Shown: positions 17,470 through 26,229, counted from the first letter of the stretch. The stretch is 64,000 bases of DNA from Rhodococcus sp. SBT000017 (GCF_003688915.1 NZ_REFU01000001.1:3968001-4032000); one strand, 5' to 3'. Program-made: numbers and translations. Notes: a model not told the origin generated them from the letters alone.

Positions 17470-18351
17470 ATGACATCCGTGATCAACCCGCCGATCGCGG
17501 GAGCAGCGTTCGACGCGTTTCTTGCCGATACCCCGCCCGCGAGCCGGTCGCAGCAGATGTGGACCCCGAGCGACGGGCCGATGCCCGCCCTCTACATCAG
17601 CCACGGCGCACCCCCGGTTTTCGACGACGCACTCTGGATAGACCAGCTGTTCACGTGGTCGCAGTCGATGCCCAAGCCCAAGGCGATCCTCATCGTCAGC
17701 GCGCACTGGGAAGAGGCTCCGCTGAGCCTGTCCGCGTCGGCGGCCGCAACCCCGCTGGTCTACGACTTCGGCGGCTTCGCCCAGCGCTACTACTCGATGG
17801 AATACCGGACGCCCGACGCCGAGGCCTTGGCCGCTCGGATTGCCGCTGCCATCCCGGCGTCGGAAAATTTGCACCGCCACACCTCTCGCGGACTCGATCA
17901 CGGTGCCTGGGTTCCGCTGAAGGTGATGTACCCGTACGCGGATGTTCCCGTTCTGCAATTGAGCCTGCCGACGCATGCTCCCGACCGGCTGATGGCGATA
18001 GGTGCTGCGCTGAAAGAGCTTCGCGCCGAGGGGGTCTTGGTCATCGGATCGGGATTCATGACGCACGGGTTGCCGTTCCTGTCCCGCGAGAACTTCACCA
18101 CCAACACGGTCCCGACGTGGTCCGAGGATTTCGACCTCTGGGCGGCCGACGCGTTGGCGCGCGGTGACGTCGGAACGCTGGCGGACTTCCGCAGCGCGGC
18201 ACCGGGAATGCCCTATGCCCACCCGACCGTCGAACACTTCACGCCACTGTTCGTCACGCTCGGTGCCGCCGAGAACCCGGAAGCCTCGGTGACCACGGCC
18301 ATCACCGGCTTCCAATTCGGCTTGGCGAAGCGGTCTTTCTCAGTGGTGTAA
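17470..18351 (+). CDS. Class III extradiol ring-cleavage dioxygenase (DODA-type)
   Basis: 293 residues of the LigB/4,5-DOPA dioxygenase family. Metal-ligand and active-site histidines are visible in ALYISHGAPP, ILIVSAHWEE, RGLDHGAWVPL and GSGFMTHGL. Members open catechols or related aromatics with a non-haem metal and O2; the exact substrate cannot be read from sequence. The ATG at 17470 is preceded by GAAGGA. The N-terminal 35 residues before ALYISHG are longer than in many homologues. It is monocistronic as far as can be seen. Confidence 0.88.
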   Translation: MTSVINPPIAGAAFDAFLADTPPASRSQQMWTPSDGPMPALYISHGAPPVFDDALWIDQLFTWSQSMPKPKAILIVSAHWEEAPLSLSASAAATPLVYDFGGFAQRYYSMEYRTPDAEALAARIAAAIPASENLHRHTSRGLDHGAWVPLKVMYPYADVPVLQLSLPTHAPDRLMAIGAALKELRAEGVLVIGSGFMTHGLPFLSRENFTTNTVPTWSEDFDLWAADALARGDVGTLADFRSAAPGMPYAHPTVEHFTPLFVTLGAAENPEASVTTAITGFQFGLAKRSFSVV

Positions 18352-18452
18352 CCGGCAGGCGATGCTGGTTGTAGTTGGAATCGGCTCACTTCTGATTCTT
18401 TTTCGATTCGGGGATTGTTATCCACGCCACTTCGCTCTACAGTTCTGAGCAC

Positions 18453-18478
18453 CATCTCGGACATCGGTGTCCAAGATG
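18453..18478. promoter_or_regulatory. Near-perfect palindrome upstream of the lipase
   Basis: CATCTCGGACA (18453-18463) and TGTCCAAGATG (18468-18478) are inverted around TCGG, with a single C/A mismatch in the 11-bp arms. It lies 76 bp before the lipase start, within the promoter gap. It could be the operator of the TetR regulator encoded after the lipase. Confidence 0.4.
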
Positions 18479-18553
18479 GACGGATGCGCTGTACGAACCG
18501 TCGCCGGGCGCGCGTCCTGTGGATCCCGTCCTCCGGCGCGAAGGAGTACACCC

Positions 18554-19966
18554 GTGTCTTCTGCCCGCTCTTGGACGCTGCGTACAGCGATCAGCGTGAT
18601 GACCGCCGCTGCGGCTTTTGCTGCCATGACGACGCCCGCTGCTGCTGCACCCGATGCGAGCGAGGTGGACATTCAGCCGCCTCTGGCGCCGTTCACGTGG
18701 CCGAAGATTCCGGAGTTCGACACCGACTTCTACGTTCCGCCCGCCGACGTTGTGGCCGCAGCCGCGCCGGGCCAGATCATCGCTGCCCGGCCGGTCGAAC
18801 TGGCCACTCTCAACGTCATTCCCACGCAGGTCGACGCGTGGCAGTTGTCGTTCCGGTCCAACAATGGTCGCGACGAGCCTGTCGCTGCGGTGACCACGGT
18901 CATCAAGCCACGTGGCGTCGCCGCGGCATCGCGGCCCTTGATATCCATTCAGTTGGCCGAGGATTCTCTCGCCGCCTACTGCGCGCCGTCATATGCGATG
19001 CGGGCGGGTGCGATTCCCTGGCCGGTCACAGGTGCGGTGACGTCGGGTGCGCAATTCCTCGAGGTGCAAGCAGCATTGGCGCAGGGCTGGGCGGTATCGG
19101 TACCTGATCATCAAGGTCCGAACAACTCGTTCGCCGCAGGGCCGGTCGCCGGTCGGATCACACTCGACGGCATCAGAGCGGCCGAGAACTTCGCGCCGAT
19201 GCAGTTGGCCGGTGAGGCCACGAAGGTGGGAATGAGCGGCTACTCGGGAGGCGCGATAGCGACCGGACACGCAGCCGAACTGGCCGGAAGTTACGCTCCG
19301 GAACTCGACATCGTCGGAGTCACCGAGGGCGGAACCCCCGCGGAGCTCGGGGCGCTGGTGGACAACGCGAACAACACACTCGGCGCGGGCATCGTCGCTG
19401 CCGGGGTCATCGGTGCCAGTCGAGAAGATCCCGAGTTGGCCGACTTCATCGACGAACACATCGATCCACTCGGCCGGGCATTGTTCGCGGCGAAGGACAA
19501 TCTCTGTGTCGGCTACAGCTCGGCGCTGCTGCCGTTCGTCAATCTGAAGGGCTTCCTCCACACCGAGGGCGACCCGATTCAACAACCAGTGGTGAAGAAG
19601 GCGCTGTCCGCGATGCAGCTCGGCGGCACCACACCGGACATGCCGCTCTACGTCTACCATTCCAACCCGGATTGGTTGGTGCCGATCGGGCCGGTCAATG
19701 CGATGGTCGATTCGTATTGCAGCCGTCCTGGTGCCGATGTCACGTACACCCGCGACCATTTCAGTGAGCACATCACCCTGGAGCTGATCGCCTTTCCGAG
19801 TGCAGTGTTGTGGATGCGCGATCGATTTGCCGGCGTTCCCGTGGAGCCGGGTTGCCGAACGAACGATGTCGGCTCGATGGCGCTCGACACGAGTGCGCAC
19901 CCGCTCTTCGTCGATGCAGTAGGCGAGATAATCGCCGGACTGTTCGGTAAGCCGATCGGGTCGTGA
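18554..19966 (+). CDS. Secreted lipase (LIP family, inner-region type)
   Basis: 470 residues from a GTG at 18554 with AAGGAG 7 bases upstream. A signal peptide with a hydrophobic core and PAAAA cleavage region (about residue 30) is followed by a mature domain starting PPLAPFTWPKIPEFD. The nucleophile elbow is GMSGYSGGA; a late HSNPDWLVP and DHFSEHITL supply candidate Asp and His. This matches secretory triacylglycerol lipases of Rhodococcus and Mycobacterium. Four cysteines allow disulfides, which suits an exported enzyme. The TetR gene 54 bp downstream is a likely regulator. Confidence 0.88.
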   Translation: MSSARSWTLRTAISVMTAAAAFAAMTTPAAAAPDASEVDIQPPLAPFTWPKIPEFDTDFYVPPADVVAAAAPGQIIAARPVELATLNVIPTQVDAWQLSFRSNNGRDEPVAAVTTVIKPRGVAAASRPLISIQLAEDSLAAYCAPSYAMRAGAIPWPVTGAVTSGAQFLEVQAALAQGWAVSVPDHQGPNNSFAAGPVAGRITLDGIRAAENFAPMQLAGEATKVGMSGYSGGAIATGHAAELAGSYAPELDIVGVTEGGTPAELGALVDNANNTLGAGIVAAGVIGASREDPELADFIDEHIDPLGRALFAAKDNLCVGYSSALLPFVNLKGFLHTEGDPIQQPVVKKALSAMQLGGTTPDMPLYVYHSNPDWLVPIGPVNAMVDSYCSRPGADVTYTRDHFSEHITLELIAFPSAVLWMRDRFAGVPVEPGCRTNDVGSMALDTSAHPLFVDAVGEIIAGLFGKPIGS

Positions 19967-20020
19967 GGGAACCGATCAGTGGACGGGAGCCGACGGTGTC
20001 GCCGGCGGTAGACTCCGGCG

Positions 20021-20662
20021 GTGACTGTCGCCGACGACCAGGGCCGCATCTACGCGGGACAATCGTCCGCCGCGAGGAAGGCCGATCGTCGCGCACGGTT
20101 CTTGCACGCCGGGATCGAGGTCATCGGGGTACGCGGGTACGCCGCCACTTCGGTGGCGGACATCTGCGCTGCAGCCGGTCTGGCCCGCAGTCAGTTCTAC
20201 GGCGAGTTCGCCAACCGTGAGGCGCTGCTCGTGGACGTCTATGACCTGATCCAAGACGATGCGCTTTCTGCAGTCGTCGCCGCACTCGACGAACAGGTCG
20301 ACCGTGACCGACGCTCGCTGGTCGTAGCTGCGATGACGGCTTTGGTCGGATCGATCGGCGGTGACCCACGACGAGCGCGGATTTCCTATCTCGAGATGCT
20401 GGGTGTCAGCGATGCCGTCGAACAGCACCGGACGCGCCGTCGTGCTCAGTGGGTGCAGTTCTTCGAGAACACCCTGCGCTCGGAGGTCGGTTCCGATTTC
20501 GTGCCGCCCGGTGGATACCGTTTGGCCGCAACGGCATTCCTCGGTGCTCTCACCGAGATCGTCTCCGACTGGTCCCGTACTGCTCCTCCTCGTCCACCCA
20601 TCGAGCACATCGTGGACACGATGGTTGCCGTTCTGGGAGCCTTCGTTCCGGACCTGAACTGA
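20021..20662 (+). CDS. TetR family transcriptional regulator
   Basis: 213 residues. The N-terminal helix-turn-helix is typical (FLHAGIEVIGVRGYAATSVADICAAAGLARSQFYGEFANREALL, about residues 28-70). The C-terminal ligand domain is all-helical and ends PPIEHIVDTMVAVLGAF. The GTG at 20021 is assumed as start. It sits between the secreted lipase and the CoA-transferase, both on the same strand, and could control either. The ligand is unknown. Confidence 0.88.
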   Translation: MTVADDQGRIYAGQSSAARKADRRARFLHAGIEVIGVRGYAATSVADICAAAGLARSQFYGEFANREALLVDVYDLIQDDALSAVVAALDEQVDRDRRSLVVAAMTALVGSIGGDPRRARISYLEMLGVSDAVEQHRTRRRAQWVQFFENTLRSEVGSDFVPPGGYRLAATAFLGALTEIVSDWSRTAPPRPPIEHIVDTMVAVLGAFVPDLN

Positions 20663-20693
20663 CCCGCAGCTCGTCGCGCAATACAGTGGACCG

Positions 20694-21230
20694 ATGACAC
20701 CTGCCACCGGTCCCCTCGCAGGCCTCGTGGTCGCGGACTTCTCCCGCGTGCTCGCCGGCCCGTACGCGACGATGATGCTCGGCGACATGGGTGCCGACGT
20801 GATCAAGATCGAACGACCCGGAACCGGTGACGACACCCGATCGTGGGGTCCCCCGTACGACTCCGCCGGTACGGCAACGTATTTCAACTCGGTCAATCGC
20901 AACAAGACGTCGAGGTTCATAGATCTGCAGTCCGAGAGCGGTGTAGCCGAGGCGCGCGAAATTGTTTCGGGTGCGGACATCGTGATCGAGAACTTCCGCG
21001 CCGGTACGATGGACCGTCTGGGTCTGGGCTATTCGGCTGTGTCGCAATCCAACCGGGGGCTGATCTACTGCTCGATCTCTGGTTTCGGCACCGGGGGAGG
21101 AGCTGCGCTCCCCGGGTACGACCTGGTAGTCCAAGCCGTCGGTGGGCTCATGAGCGTCACCGGCCCCGACGGCTCGACGCCGACGAAAGTGGGTGTGGCG
21201 ATGGTCGACATCGTCACCGGGCTGCATTGA
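20694..21230 (+). pseudogene. CaiB/BaiF family CoA-transferase, 5' part (interrupted by IS3)
   Basis: 178 codons of a class III CoA-transferase: LAGLVVADFSRVLAGPYATMMLGDMGADVIKIERPG is the family N-terminus, and the catalytic region's VIENFRAGTMDRLGLGY and LIYCSISGFG are present. The reading frame ends at TGA supplied by the first bases of the insertion element (21228-21230). Removing the element and one copy of the CAT duplication joins this part in frame to 22523-23098, restoring a 369-residue protein of normal length. The truncated product lacks the C-terminal half and should be inactive. Confidence 0.93.
21225..21227. repeat. Target-site duplication (CAT), left copy
   Basis: CAT directly before the TGAGG left end of the element; the same CAT follows the right end at 22520-22522. 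Three bases is the normal IS3-family duplication. Confidence 0.85.
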
Positions 21231-21256
21231 GGTTCCCCCCGAAAAGTGGACAGTGG

Positions 21257-22135
21257 TCACGCGGCCATGATTGGCGCGTTCAGTGACTGTTCATAATTGT
21301 GGGGGCTGAGCATCCCGATTGTGGAGTGCCGACGTCGAGTGTTGTAGAAGTTCATCCAGTTGTCAACTGCAGCAACCAATTCGGTCCTGTACGCGAACGT
21401 GTGTCGGTAGTAGTACTCGTGCTTGAACGTCGACCACAAGCTTTCTGCGCCGGCGTTGTCCCAGCAAATCCCGGTCTCGCCCATCGAACGCCTCAACCCG
21501 TACCGTTCGCACGCCTGCTTCATGATTGCAGCGGTGTATTGAGTTCCCCTGTCCGAGTGCATGATCGTGCCTGCAACATCACCTCCGCGTTCGGCGACAG
21601 CCATGTCCAGAGCTTCGAGGACGAGCTCGGTGCGCATGTGATCGGCCACCGCCCACCCGAGGACTTTCTTCGAGTGCTCGTCCTTGATCGCGCACAGGTA
21701 CATATCGCCCTCGCCGCAGGTCAGGTACGTGATATCCGAGGTCCACACCGCGTCGAGGCGACCCTGATCGAACCGGCGCTGCACCAGATCCTCGGGGAAC
21801 GAGGCGAACGGATCGACTACGGTGGTGCGGACCTTGAACGTGCGTGGGCTGATCCCGACGACACCGAGGGAGCGCATGATCGTCGCGACGGTCTTCTCGG
21901 TGATCACCTCGCCTCGATCGCGGAGTTCGGCGGTGATGCGAGGCGACCCGTACACCCCTTTCGACTCCCGGTGTATGTCGAGGATCTTCACCTCCAGATC
22001 TGCACGTCGCTGCTGCCGCTGCGCCAATCTGGTTGTCACACTGCGTCCTTGGTGCTTGTAGAATCCGGATGTCGACACCTCGAGCAGGCGTGCCATCCGG
22101 GCAACGGCGGAATTCGCGTACTCCGCGGCCATCAA
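21257..22135 (-). CDS. IS3-family transposase OrfB (DDE integrase domain)
   Basis: 292 residues from the first Met. It begins with an HTH_21-like segment (EVSTSGFYKHQ) and has the rve catalytic core: first Asp in DAVWTSDITYL, second Asp in GTIMHSDRGTQY, Glu in AESLWSTFKHE 35 residues later. The C-terminus NWMNFYNTRRRHSTIGMLSP is typical. It is probably made mostly as an OrfAB fusion by -1 frameshifting at the end of orfA rather than from its own start, because the frame is open upstream into orfA. Confidence 0.93.
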   Translation of the reverse strand: MMAAEYANSAVARMARLLEVSTSGFYKHQGRSVTTRLAQRQQRRADLEVKILDIHRESKGVYGSPRITAELRDRGEVITEKTVATIMRSLGVVGISPRTFKVRTTVVDPFASFPEDLVQRRFDQGRLDAVWTSDITYLTCGEGDMYLCAIKDEHSKKVLGWAVADHMRTELVLEALDMAVAERGGDVAGTIMHSDRGTQYTAAIMKQACERYGLRRSMGETGICWDNAGAESLWSTFKHEYYYRHTFAYRTELVAAVDNWMNFYNTRRRHSTIGMLSPHNYEQSLNAPIMAA

Positions 22136-22146
22136 CGCGTAGAGCT

Positions 22147-22452
22147 CTACTTTTGTTGATTGGCTGCGAAGTACGCGGACGCTTTTTTCAGGAACGCAAT
22201 ATCTTTCTCCTGCTCGGAGACCTGCCGGCGCAACCGCGCCAGCTCGGTGCGTTCGGCAGCCGTGAGCGGCTGATCACCCGATGCTGCGGCGGCCTCGATC
22301 CGCCGGCGTTCGTCGGCGACCCAACGCCCGAGCAATCCTTCGTTGATACCCAGTTCACGGGCGACCTCGGCAATGGTGCGGCCGGAATCGATCACCCTCC
22401 GGGCGGCCTCGACCTTGTACTCGGTCGTGAACGACCTGCGTTTGCGGGACAT
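22147..22452 (-). CDS. IS3-family OrfA (helix-turn-helix subunit)
   Basis: 101 residues: SRKRRSFTTEYKVEAARRVI, an HTH (RTIAEVARELGINEGLLGRWV), then a leucine-zipper-like coiled coil (LRRQVSEQEKDIAFLKKASAYF). It recognises the element ends and oligomerises with OrfB. An A6G run at 22182-22188 near its 3' end, in codons for LKKA, is the likely slippage site giving OrfAB; orfB is in the -1 frame. Confidence 0.93.
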   Translation of the reverse strand: MSRKRRSFTTEYKVEAARRVIDSGRTIAEVARELGINEGLLGRWVADERRRIEAAAASGDQPLTAAERTELARLRRQVSEQEKDIAFLKKASAYFAANQQK

Positions 22453-22519
22453 GAGGACATCCTTCCAGCGGAACCCATGGTCCCGCTATCGCGGTGTCCA
22501 CCATCCGGGGGGAACCTCA

Positions 22520-23098
22520 CATGCGCTCAGCGGAATCCTTGCCGCACTGCATCATCGATCGAAGACCGGTGAGGGTCAGCAGGTGCACACCTCGCTCATG
22601 GCGTCGGTGCTGTCCGCACTGAGCAACCAGTCGGCGGCCTATCTCGGGGCCGGCGTCGTGCCCGTCCCGATGGGGAACAAGCATCCCTCGCTCGTGCCGT
22701 ACGAGGTGTTCGAGACTGCCGACCGACCGTTGGCATTGGCCGTGGGCAACGACCGACAATTCTCGGAGCTGACGGACGTGCTGAAAATCCCGGAATTGGC
22801 TACGGACGAACGCTTCTCGTCCAACTCGGCGCGCGTCGAACACCGAGATCAGTTGGTCGACATCCTGAACTCGACGCTACAAACGCGGTCCGCCGACGAA
22901 TGGTACCGAGAACTGATGGCCCGCAACGTTCCCGCGGGGCCGGTCAATTCCATGGACGAGGCGTTTGCCTTCGCGGAATCGCTCGGTCTCGAACCGCGAG
23001 TCCAGGTGCCGGGAGCGGTGGCCGAGGGCGTCCGAAATCCGGTGGATTTTTCGGCCACCCCGGTGAACTATCGGCTGCCGCCCCCTGTGCTCGGGTAG
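22520..23098 (+). pseudogene. CaiB/BaiF family CoA-transferase, 3' part
   Basis: It starts with the right copy of the CAT duplication and continues in frame as HALSGILAALHHRSKTGEG to the stop at 23098. It contains the family's VHTSLMASVLSAL, the small-domain VGNDRQF segment, and the closing NPVDFSATPVNYRLPPP motif. It has no own start with a ribosome-binding site, so it is unlikely to be made as a separate protein. Confidence 0.92.
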
Positions 23099-23103
23099 TG
23101 GGC

Positions 23104-23181
23104 CTGCAACTCCCGCTCCACTCCGGGCCGTAACTCGGCGATTCCCCGGTCTGCAGCACCGGAGTGGAGCAACCGTTGCAG
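23104..23181. repeat. Long imperfect hairpin between convergent genes
   Basis: GCTCCACTCCGG (23115-23126) pairs perfectly with CCGGAGTGGAGC (23159-23170). Outside a 4-nt internal loop, CTGCAAC (23104-23110) pairs with GTTGCAG (23175-23181). It lies between the CoA-transferase stop and the SIMPL-protein stop, so it can act as a bidirectional terminator. The right arm is identical over 12 bp to a sequence at 37190-37201, which suggests a repetitive element. Confidence 0.6.
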
Positions 23182-23198
23182 CAGCAACTCACTCTGTC

Positions 23199-23945
23199 CT
23201 AGTTCAACGCCCACTTCACCGACACGGACACGCTGACGGTCTGCTGTCCCGGTTCGATAGGTACTGCTGTGTCGAACGAAGCGGACTCGCGTGAGGCCAT
23301 CGGTTGCTCCTGGCCGGTGATCGACTCCGTGATCGACAGAACATCGCCGAGTTCTCCGCCTGCGAGCGACGCATACTGCTCGGCGCGCGCGCGGGCGTCG
23401 GCGAACGCCCTAGACCGGGCATCGGAGATCAGCTCGGAATCATCGTCGATCTTGAAGGAGACCCCGGAGATCCGAGTCGCGTTGCCGCCGGCCGATGTGG
23501 CATCACCCAGAACTGCGGACGCCTTCGACAGGTCGCGAACCGTAACCTGCAAGGTGTTGGTGGCCTGATATCCGGAGATGGCCGAGGTGCCGCCCGGCAG
23601 TGCACCCGAGTACTGCGGATCGATCGACACCTGTTGAGTCTGGATGTCCTCGCGAGCGACACCGGCTGCGATGACCGCGTCCGTCACCTCGGTGACCGCA
23701 GCATTCGCCTCTTCGATGGCGGCGGTGACGTCCTCGGCCGTGGCCTGAACGCCGATCTGGGTCGTCAACGTGTCCGGTGCACCCTGGACTTCTCCGACGC
23801 CGTTGACGTTCACTCCGGGAGGTCCCTCGGCGGACGTGGTCGCGGGACTGCTGCAGCCCGCAGTCAGGGCTACGGCCAGCACCAGTGCCGATGCGCAGGA
23901 TCCGACCATCCATCTGTTTCGACTCACCGCCGTAGTGTCCACCAT
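23199..23945 (-). CDS. SIMPL domain (DUF541) lipoprotein
   Basis: 248 residues from ATG 23945 (a GTG at 23927 gives a tidier signal peptide). A lipoprotein signal ends at LAVALTAGCSS with the lipobox Cys near residue 31. A SIMPL domain follows (VNVNGVGEVQGAPDTLTTQIGV; TAAIEEANAAVTEVTDAVIAAGV; REDIQTQQVSIDPQY; ARARAEQYASLAGGELGDVLSI). Family role is poorly defined; it is an extracytoplasmic protein linked to oxidative stress in some bacteria. It lies 20 bp after the YceI gene on the same strand, so they form a likely two-gene operon. Confidence 0.88.
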   Translation of the reverse strand: MVDTTAVSRNRWMVGSCASALVLAVALTAGCSSPATTSAEGPPGVNVNGVGEVQGAPDTLTTQIGVQATAEDVTAAIEEANAAVTEVTDAVIAAGVAREDIQTQQVSIDPQYSGALPGGTSAISGYQATNTLQVTVRDLSKASAVLGDATSAGGNATRISGVSFKIDDDSELISDARSRAFADARARAEQYASLAGGELGDVLSITESITGQEQPMASRESASFDTAVPIEPGQQTVSVSVSVKWALN

Positions 23946-23965
23946 TGCAGGTGAATTGGAAAGGC

Positions 23966-24517
23966 TCAGGGTTTGCGATACTCGGCGTCGAACGTCACGG
24001 TGACTTCGTCCACCACCTTCATGGCTCCGAACATCTGCGAATACGGGGTGATCTTGTAATCCGACTGACGCACAGTGGTTTCGGACCCGATCTTCCATCG
24101 ATCGCCGAGGTCGGTGACGTCGACATCGACGGTGATCTCCCTCGTCACGCCGTGTATCTCGGCCGTGCCTGCCAGCCGAAATCCGGCGTCGACGGCGGTG
24201 ATCTCCGTCGAACGGAATCGAATCGATGGATATGTGCCGGCGTCGAAGCTCTTGAGCGCGTTGGCTTTCGCCACGATCTTCTCCGGTCCGATCAACGGCG
24301 TCAGTCCACCCTCGCCGTGGACGACATCGAGGGAACTCACCTCGGCGGTCAAGGTGACCGCGGTAGGTGCGTCCCCAGCCCACTCGACCGTCGCAGTCCA
24401 GGAGGTCACCGCAATCGTGAGGCGATGCCCCATCTTGGATGCCTTTCCTGCGACATCCGTCCGAACAGCCAACTGCCCGCCGTCCGATGCGTCGAGCGTC
24501 CAGGTCGCGGTAGTCAT
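23966..24517 (-). CDS. YceI family protein (cytoplasmic form)
   Basis: 183 residues from ATG 24517. It has the YceI lipocalin-like pattern: TWTLDASDGGQLAVRTDVAGKASKMGHRLTI at the start, SFDAGTYPSIRFRST in the middle, and AEIHGVTREITVDVDV near the end. YceI proteins hold isoprenoids or lipids in a beta barrel. There is no signal peptide, unlike the second YceI protein at 40.4 kb. It is upstream of the SIMPL lipoprotein gene and divergent from the dihydroxyacetone kinase. Confidence 0.87.
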   Translation of the reverse strand: MTTATWTLDASDGGQLAVRTDVAGKASKMGHRLTIAVTSWTATVEWAGDAPTAVTLTAEVSSLDVVHGEGGLTPLIGPEKIVAKANALKSFDAGTYPSIRFRSTEITAVDAGFRLAGTAEIHGVTREITVDVDVTDLGDRWKIGSETTVRQSDYKITPYSQMFGAMKVVDEVTVTFDAEYRKP

Positions 24518-24582
24518 GCCCCGACTGTATCCGTCCCGCAGAACCGACGAAGGGACGCACCGCAGGTGGTTAGGGTGGAGGC

Positions 24583-26229
24583 ATGTTCTCCAATTCCCCT
24601 CGAACATTCGTCGCCGACGCCCTCCGCGGCTTCGTCGCCGCCACCGACGACATCGCCTGGCATGCCGACCCCGGCTACCTGACGCGTCGCTATCGCATCT
24701 CCGACGGCCAGGTCGCCTTGCTCTCCGGTGGGGGATCCGGTCACGAGCCGCTGCACGCCGGCTTCATCGGCCGCGGCATGCTCACCGGCGCGTGCCCGGG
24801 CCTGGTGTTCACCTCACCCAACGCCCTCCAGGTGCACGAGGCATCCAAGGCGGTGGACTCCGGCGGCGGCGTGGTGCACATCGTGAAGAACTACACCGGT
24901 GACGTGATGAACTTCAAGATCGCCCGAGAGTTGTTGCAGGAGGACGGCATTGTCGCCGACGTCGTTCTCGTCGACGACGACGTGGCCAGCGAGAGCGAGG
25001 ACGGCCCGGGTCGCCGCGGCACCGCAGCGACCATCGTCGTCGAAAAGGTTTGCGGCGCAGCGGCAGAACGTGGCGACAGCCTGCAGGCGGTGGTTGCGCT
25101 GGGGCGTCGAACCGCGGAGAACGCACGCAGCATGGCCGTCGCGATGAATCCGCCGACGCTTCCGGGCGCCGATGCTCCCTCGTTCGACCTCCCCTCGGAG
25201 GAAATCGAACTCGGCATCGGCATCCACGGAGAACGTGGCACCGACCGAGTGCCAGGGCTTCCCGCACAGGAGATCGTCGCGAAACTGACCGATCCCATCG
25301 TGGACTCGCTCGGCTTGAGCTCGGGCGAATCGGTGATCGCGGTGGTCAACGGGCTCGGGGCAACGCACCCGCTCGAGCTGCATCTGTTGTTCGGTGAACT
25401 CTCGGAATACCTGCACGGCAAAGGGATCGAGATCTCCCGCTCGCTCGTCGGCAGCTTCGTCACCGCGCTCAACATGGGCGGAGCCTCCATCACCCTCGTT
25501 CGCGCAGACGACGAATTGCTCGAACTCTGGGACGCACCCACCGACGCTCCCGGCTGGCCCAACGCCCACAGCCGTGGCGTGAAGCCGGTGGCCGAACGCG
25601 GCGGCTTCGGGCCCTCGTTCGAGCCCTCCGACACCGGAGAGGTGTCGGCGTTCGCATCGAAGTGGATCGGGACATGGGCGCAGCGGGTACTCGACGAAGA
25701 ACCGGCCCTGACCGACCTGGACCGCAAGGCAGGCGACGGCGACTTCGGAACCAACATGGTGGCCGCACTCGAACAGCTCGATCTGGATGCCGTCAAGGAA
25801 ACCTATTCGGCAGCAACGGTATTCGAGGCAGTGTCCGAGGCCTACCTCGGCCACGCGGGCGGTACCTCCGGCGCGCTGTTCGGCATCTGGTTCCGCCAGT
25901 TCTACCGGACGATGCTGGAATCCGAGCCGGATCTCGCGGCTATCGGACGGGCCGCGCGGGCAGGCCTCGACAGCATCACCGAACTCGGTGGCGCACGGGT
26001 GGGCGACAAGACGATGGTCGACGCCATCGCCCCTGCCGTCGATGCACTCGAGAAAGGCGGCGGCACCCTGCAGCAGGCCGCCGACGCCGCGAAAACCGGA
26101 GCCGAATCGACGAAGGACATCACCGCCAACCGCGGCCGCGCCAGCTACGTCGGTGAGGCCGCGCGAGGCGTCGTCGATCCTGGCGCACTGGTCATGGCCT
26201 GGTTCTTCGAGGCGGCAGCTTCTAGCTGA
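24583..26229 (+). CDS. Fused ATP-dependent dihydroxyacetone kinase (DhaK-DhaL)
   Basis: 548 residues. The DhaK domain (about 1-330) has the substrate loop LSGGGSGHEP and the His that binds dihydroxyacetone covalently in LGIGIHGERG (H215). The DhaL domain (about 350-548) has the ADP/Mg loop DRKAGDGDFGTNM with three Asp ligands (385-391 region) and GGTSGALFG. It converts dihydroxyacetone to dihydroxyacetone phosphate using ATP, with no PTS partner needed for a fused form. GGTGGAGG lies upstream of ATG 24583. Its 3' end overlaps the convergent msrC by 8 bp. It complements the glpFKD route to the same product. Confidence 0.92.
   Translation: MFSNSPRTFVADALRGFVAATDDIAWHADPGYLTRRYRISDGQVALLSGGGSGHEPLHAGFIGRGMLTGACPGLVFTSPNALQVHEASKAVDSGGGVVHIVKNYTGDVMNFKIARELLQEDGIVADVVLVDDDVASESEDGPGRRGTAATIVVEKVCGAAAERGDSLQAVVALGRRTAENARSMAVAMNPPTLPGADAPSFDLPSEEIELGIGIHGERGTDRVPGLPAQEIVAKLTDPIVDSLGLSSGESVIAVVNGLGATHPLELHLLFGELSEYLHGKGIEISRSLVGSFVTALNMGGASITLVRADDELLELWDAPTDAPGWPNAHSRGVKPVAERGGFGPSFEPSDTGEVSAFASKWIGTWAQRVLDEEPALTDLDRKAGDGDFGTNMVAALEQLDLDAVKETYSAATVFEAVSEAYLGHAGGTSGALFGIWFRQFYRTMLESEPDLAAIGRAARAGLDSITELGGARVGDKTMVDAIAPAVDALEKGGGTLQQAADAAKTGAESTKDITANRGRASYVGEAARGVVDPGALVMAWFFEAAASS

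Larger units (their letters stand above)
21228..22519 (-). mobile_element. IS3-family insertion sequence, 1292 bp, apparently intact
   Basis: The ends are TGAGGTTCCCCCCG... on the left and the inverse on the right. The 25-bp terminal inverted repeats (21228-21252 and 22495-22519) differ at 3 positions near the middle. The terminal dinucleotides are TG...CA. It carries orfA and orfB on the minus strand in the usual -1 frame relation, and is flanked by a 3-bp CAT duplication. Intact ORFs, clean ends and a precise duplication indicate a recent insertion. Confidence 0.95.

Noticed and set aside
21228..22519. Composite transposon or larger island
   Set aside because: Only one IS copy with its own target duplication is present; the flanks join into a single host gene.
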